Part shown: in pieces, positions 62,210-64,000 of the stretch | How the letters are laid out: the number at the start of each line of letters is the position of its first letter | How positions within the stretch are numbered: the first letter of the stretch is position 1 | Source of the DNA: Prinia subflava | Taxonomy: Eukaryota > Chordata > Aves > Passeriformes > Cisticolidae | Direction of reading: 5' to 3' | NCBI RefSeq assembly: GCF_021018805.1 | Contig: NC_086283.1 | Location: 57,179,775 to 57,243,774, forward strand | Length of the DNA: 64,000 nt | Made by a program: the position numbers and the translations under genes | Notes under the pieces: model-generated | Told to the model about the DNA's origin: nothing | Database searches by the model: none | What the model saw: only the letters and a program-made list of their open reading frames with translations

Positions 62210-63348
62210 GTGTTGTGGGTGCCAGTGAAGTATATATTGAACAGCAGTATGGGAAGCATTAAGAGGGACTACAGAGGCCCATGTACAATGGGGAGCACTC
62301 CATGGATAAAGAAAAACGCCTGTATGGCCACACACAGACTTGTAGTTAACAGCTCATTGTCCATCTGGAATCCAACGGCCAGTGGTGTCCCTGTAGGGTC
62401 AGTACTGGCGCCAGTACTGTTCAACACCTCTGTCAGTGACATGGAGAGCAGGATCAAGGGCACTCTCAGCAAGTTTGGCACCAACACCAAGCTCTGTGGA
62501 GCAGTCAGCTTGCTGGGGGGAAGGGATGCCATCCAGAGGGGCCTGGACAGGCTGGAGAGGTGGGGCTGTGCAAACCCCATGAAGGTCAATAAGGCCAAGT
62601 GCAAGATCCTGCACCTGGGTTGTGACAACCCCAGACACAGCTACAGGTTCAGAGGAGAACTGAGAGCAGCCCTCAGGAGGACTTGAGGGTGATGGTTGAT
62701 GGAAAGTCTAACATGACCCGGCAATGTGTCCCCACAGCCCTGAAAGGCAATGGGATCCTGGGCTGCATCCAAAGCAGCGTGGGTAGCAGGGAGGGAGGGG
62801 ATTCTGCCCCTCTGCTCTGCTGTGCTGAGACCCCACCTGGAACCCTGCACCCAGCTCTGGAGTATTCAGTGTAAGAAGGCCATGGAACTGTTGGAGCAAG
62901 TCCAGAGGAGGCCACAACATTAATAGGAGGACTGGAGCACCTTCCTTGTGAAGACAGACTGAGAGGATTGGGCCTGTTCATCCTGGGAAAGAAAAGGCTG
63001 AGTGGAGACCTCATAGCTACCTCTGAGTATCTGAAGGATCCCACAAGGCCTTCAGGGCAGGGAATTTTGTCAAAACTGTAGTGATGGGATAAGGAGTAAT
63101 GGGTACAAACTGAAAGAGGGGAAATTTAGGCTAGATGTTAGGAAGGAATTCTTCACTGTGAAGGTGGTGGGACATTGGACCAGGTTTCCCAGGGGAGGTT
63201 GTGGATGACTCCCCCAAACACCTCCAGCAGTGTTCAAGGTCTTTGGATAAAGTGCTGAGCAACTCAGTTAAACTAATGAAAGCTGTCCCTGTTCATGACA
63301 GGAGTGTTGGCACTAGATAGTATATCAGTCAGTTCCAATCCAATCCAC
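62210..63348 (+). mobile_element. CR1 LINE 3' fragment with remnant of ORF2
   Basis: This is the longest CR1 piece in the window, about 1.1 kb. The first 480 bases stay open and encode the end of the reverse-transcriptase domain and beyond: SGVPVGSVLAPVLFNTSVSD, GTLSKFGTNTKLCGAVSLLG and AIQRGLDRLERWG...KCKILHLG. The active CR1 motif FADDT has become FGTNT, so the catalytic aspartates are lost. Later words (TCCAGAGGAGGCCACAACAT, AGGAAGGAATTCTTCACTGT, TTGGCACTAGATAGTATATC) follow the CR1 3' region. It ends near 63348 without clear octamers and belongs to a different CR1 subfamily from the copies at 18.4 and 53.7 kb. Confidence 0.93.
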
Positions 63349-64000
63349 GATTACCAAAAAAACAACAAACATGAGACACACAGACGCACTTTTGAGTAAT
63401 ATGAGGCTGCTGGGGGGTGGGGGACAGCAGGCACCTCCAAAGTTCTCCACCCCTCCATCCTGGGTGGGGCTGGCTCACCTCCAGTCCCGTTCACTCTCTT
63501 CTCCCCCCGGGGCATTGGCCTACCTCAGCCTGGACGCATGGTTTCCCTCCCCCTCCCCCACCCAGCCTTGTAAGCTGGACAGGGGAGGAGGATGCTTCTC
63601 TTCTGAAACCAGAACCAAAAAGGAAATCCCTCTGGGAGTCCTTGCTTTTAACCCTTGTGTTCTCAGAGGTGTGTCCAACCCCTCAGTGGCCGCTCCAGAA
63701 GCCAACATTCAAATCTGACCACTGATTGGTTTGACCACAACTTCCTGGAAAACTCACTTCCCCTCAAACCAGGACAGGTACCAATTTATCCCTGCTTGTA
63801 CCAAGTAGTATATCTTCCCGATGTGACATTGGAAGCTTAAATGATTGCAAAGCAACAATGGTTTTTGTCTTTCAATTGTGGAAGAAAACAGCAACTTCAA
63901 ATATAAGTTAAAGCCTTCAAACATTGTGAAGACATAAACAGCCTTTATGGGCCACCCACTCTATAACTTATGACTGAAGGGAAAGGTAAGTGGAAATGTT
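63349..64000. other. Non-coding flank at the window end
   Basis: A C-rich patch at about 63410-63570 follows the CR1 fragment. Overlapping open frames of about 100 codons there reflect its composition, and no known product is recognised. Confidence 0.5.

Noticed and set aside
63410..63725. Overlapping 102- and 115-codon ORFs near the window end
   Set aside because: They lie in a C-rich patch flanking a CR1 fragment, and the Pro/Ser-rich composition explains the open frames.

Overview
The window is vertebrate nuclear DNA, most likely from a bird. Two things point that way. The coding exons encode neuregulin 1 (NRG1), and the only interspersed repeats I can recognise are CR1 LINEs, some ending in the diagnostic ATTCTGTGA-type 3' octamer repeats. 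Repeat density is low. A crocodilian or turtle cannot be fully excluded.

Positions 1 to about 26.7 kb (possibly 30.8 kb) hold the 3' part of NRG1 on the + strand. The exons are: the mutually alternative EGF-like C-terminal exons alpha (5348-5415) and beta (6068-6126); a beta3 read-through end with its own stop codon (6126-6161); the 24-nt beta1 juxtamembrane micro-exon (11397-11420); the stalk/transmembrane exon (15892-15994); and four cytoplasmic-tail exons (19660-19786, 20313-20443, 20898-21101, 25029-25680) ending in the a-type tail with its C-terminal VIANQDPIAV. Every junction has AG/GT boundaries and matching codon phase. The Ig-like domain, the first half of the EGF domain and all promoters lie upstream of the window.

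Together these exons decide how a neuregulin binds its receptor (alpha or beta EGF), how it is shed (stalk length), whether it is membrane-anchored at all (beta3 stop), and what the intracellular domain carries. The introns are ordinary AT-rich sequence with one antisense CR1. The proximal 3'UTR follows the stop at 25680. A region near 29.9 kb with three Pumilio-type motifs, and a poly(A) signal at 30830, suggest a long 3'UTR isoform.

From about 30.9 to 64 kb I find no credible gene. This gene-poor flank holds several CR1 fragments (51.4, 53.7-54.2, 58.4 and 62.2-63.3 kb), a GGGA-type polypurine microsatellite, small tandem duplications, a hairpin plus tandem-repeat cluster near 45.3-45.6 kb, and a few AT-rich blocks that could be conserved regulatory elements. 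I see no novel protein-coding system. The main points of interest are the NRG1 splicing architecture and possible UTR and regulatory elements.
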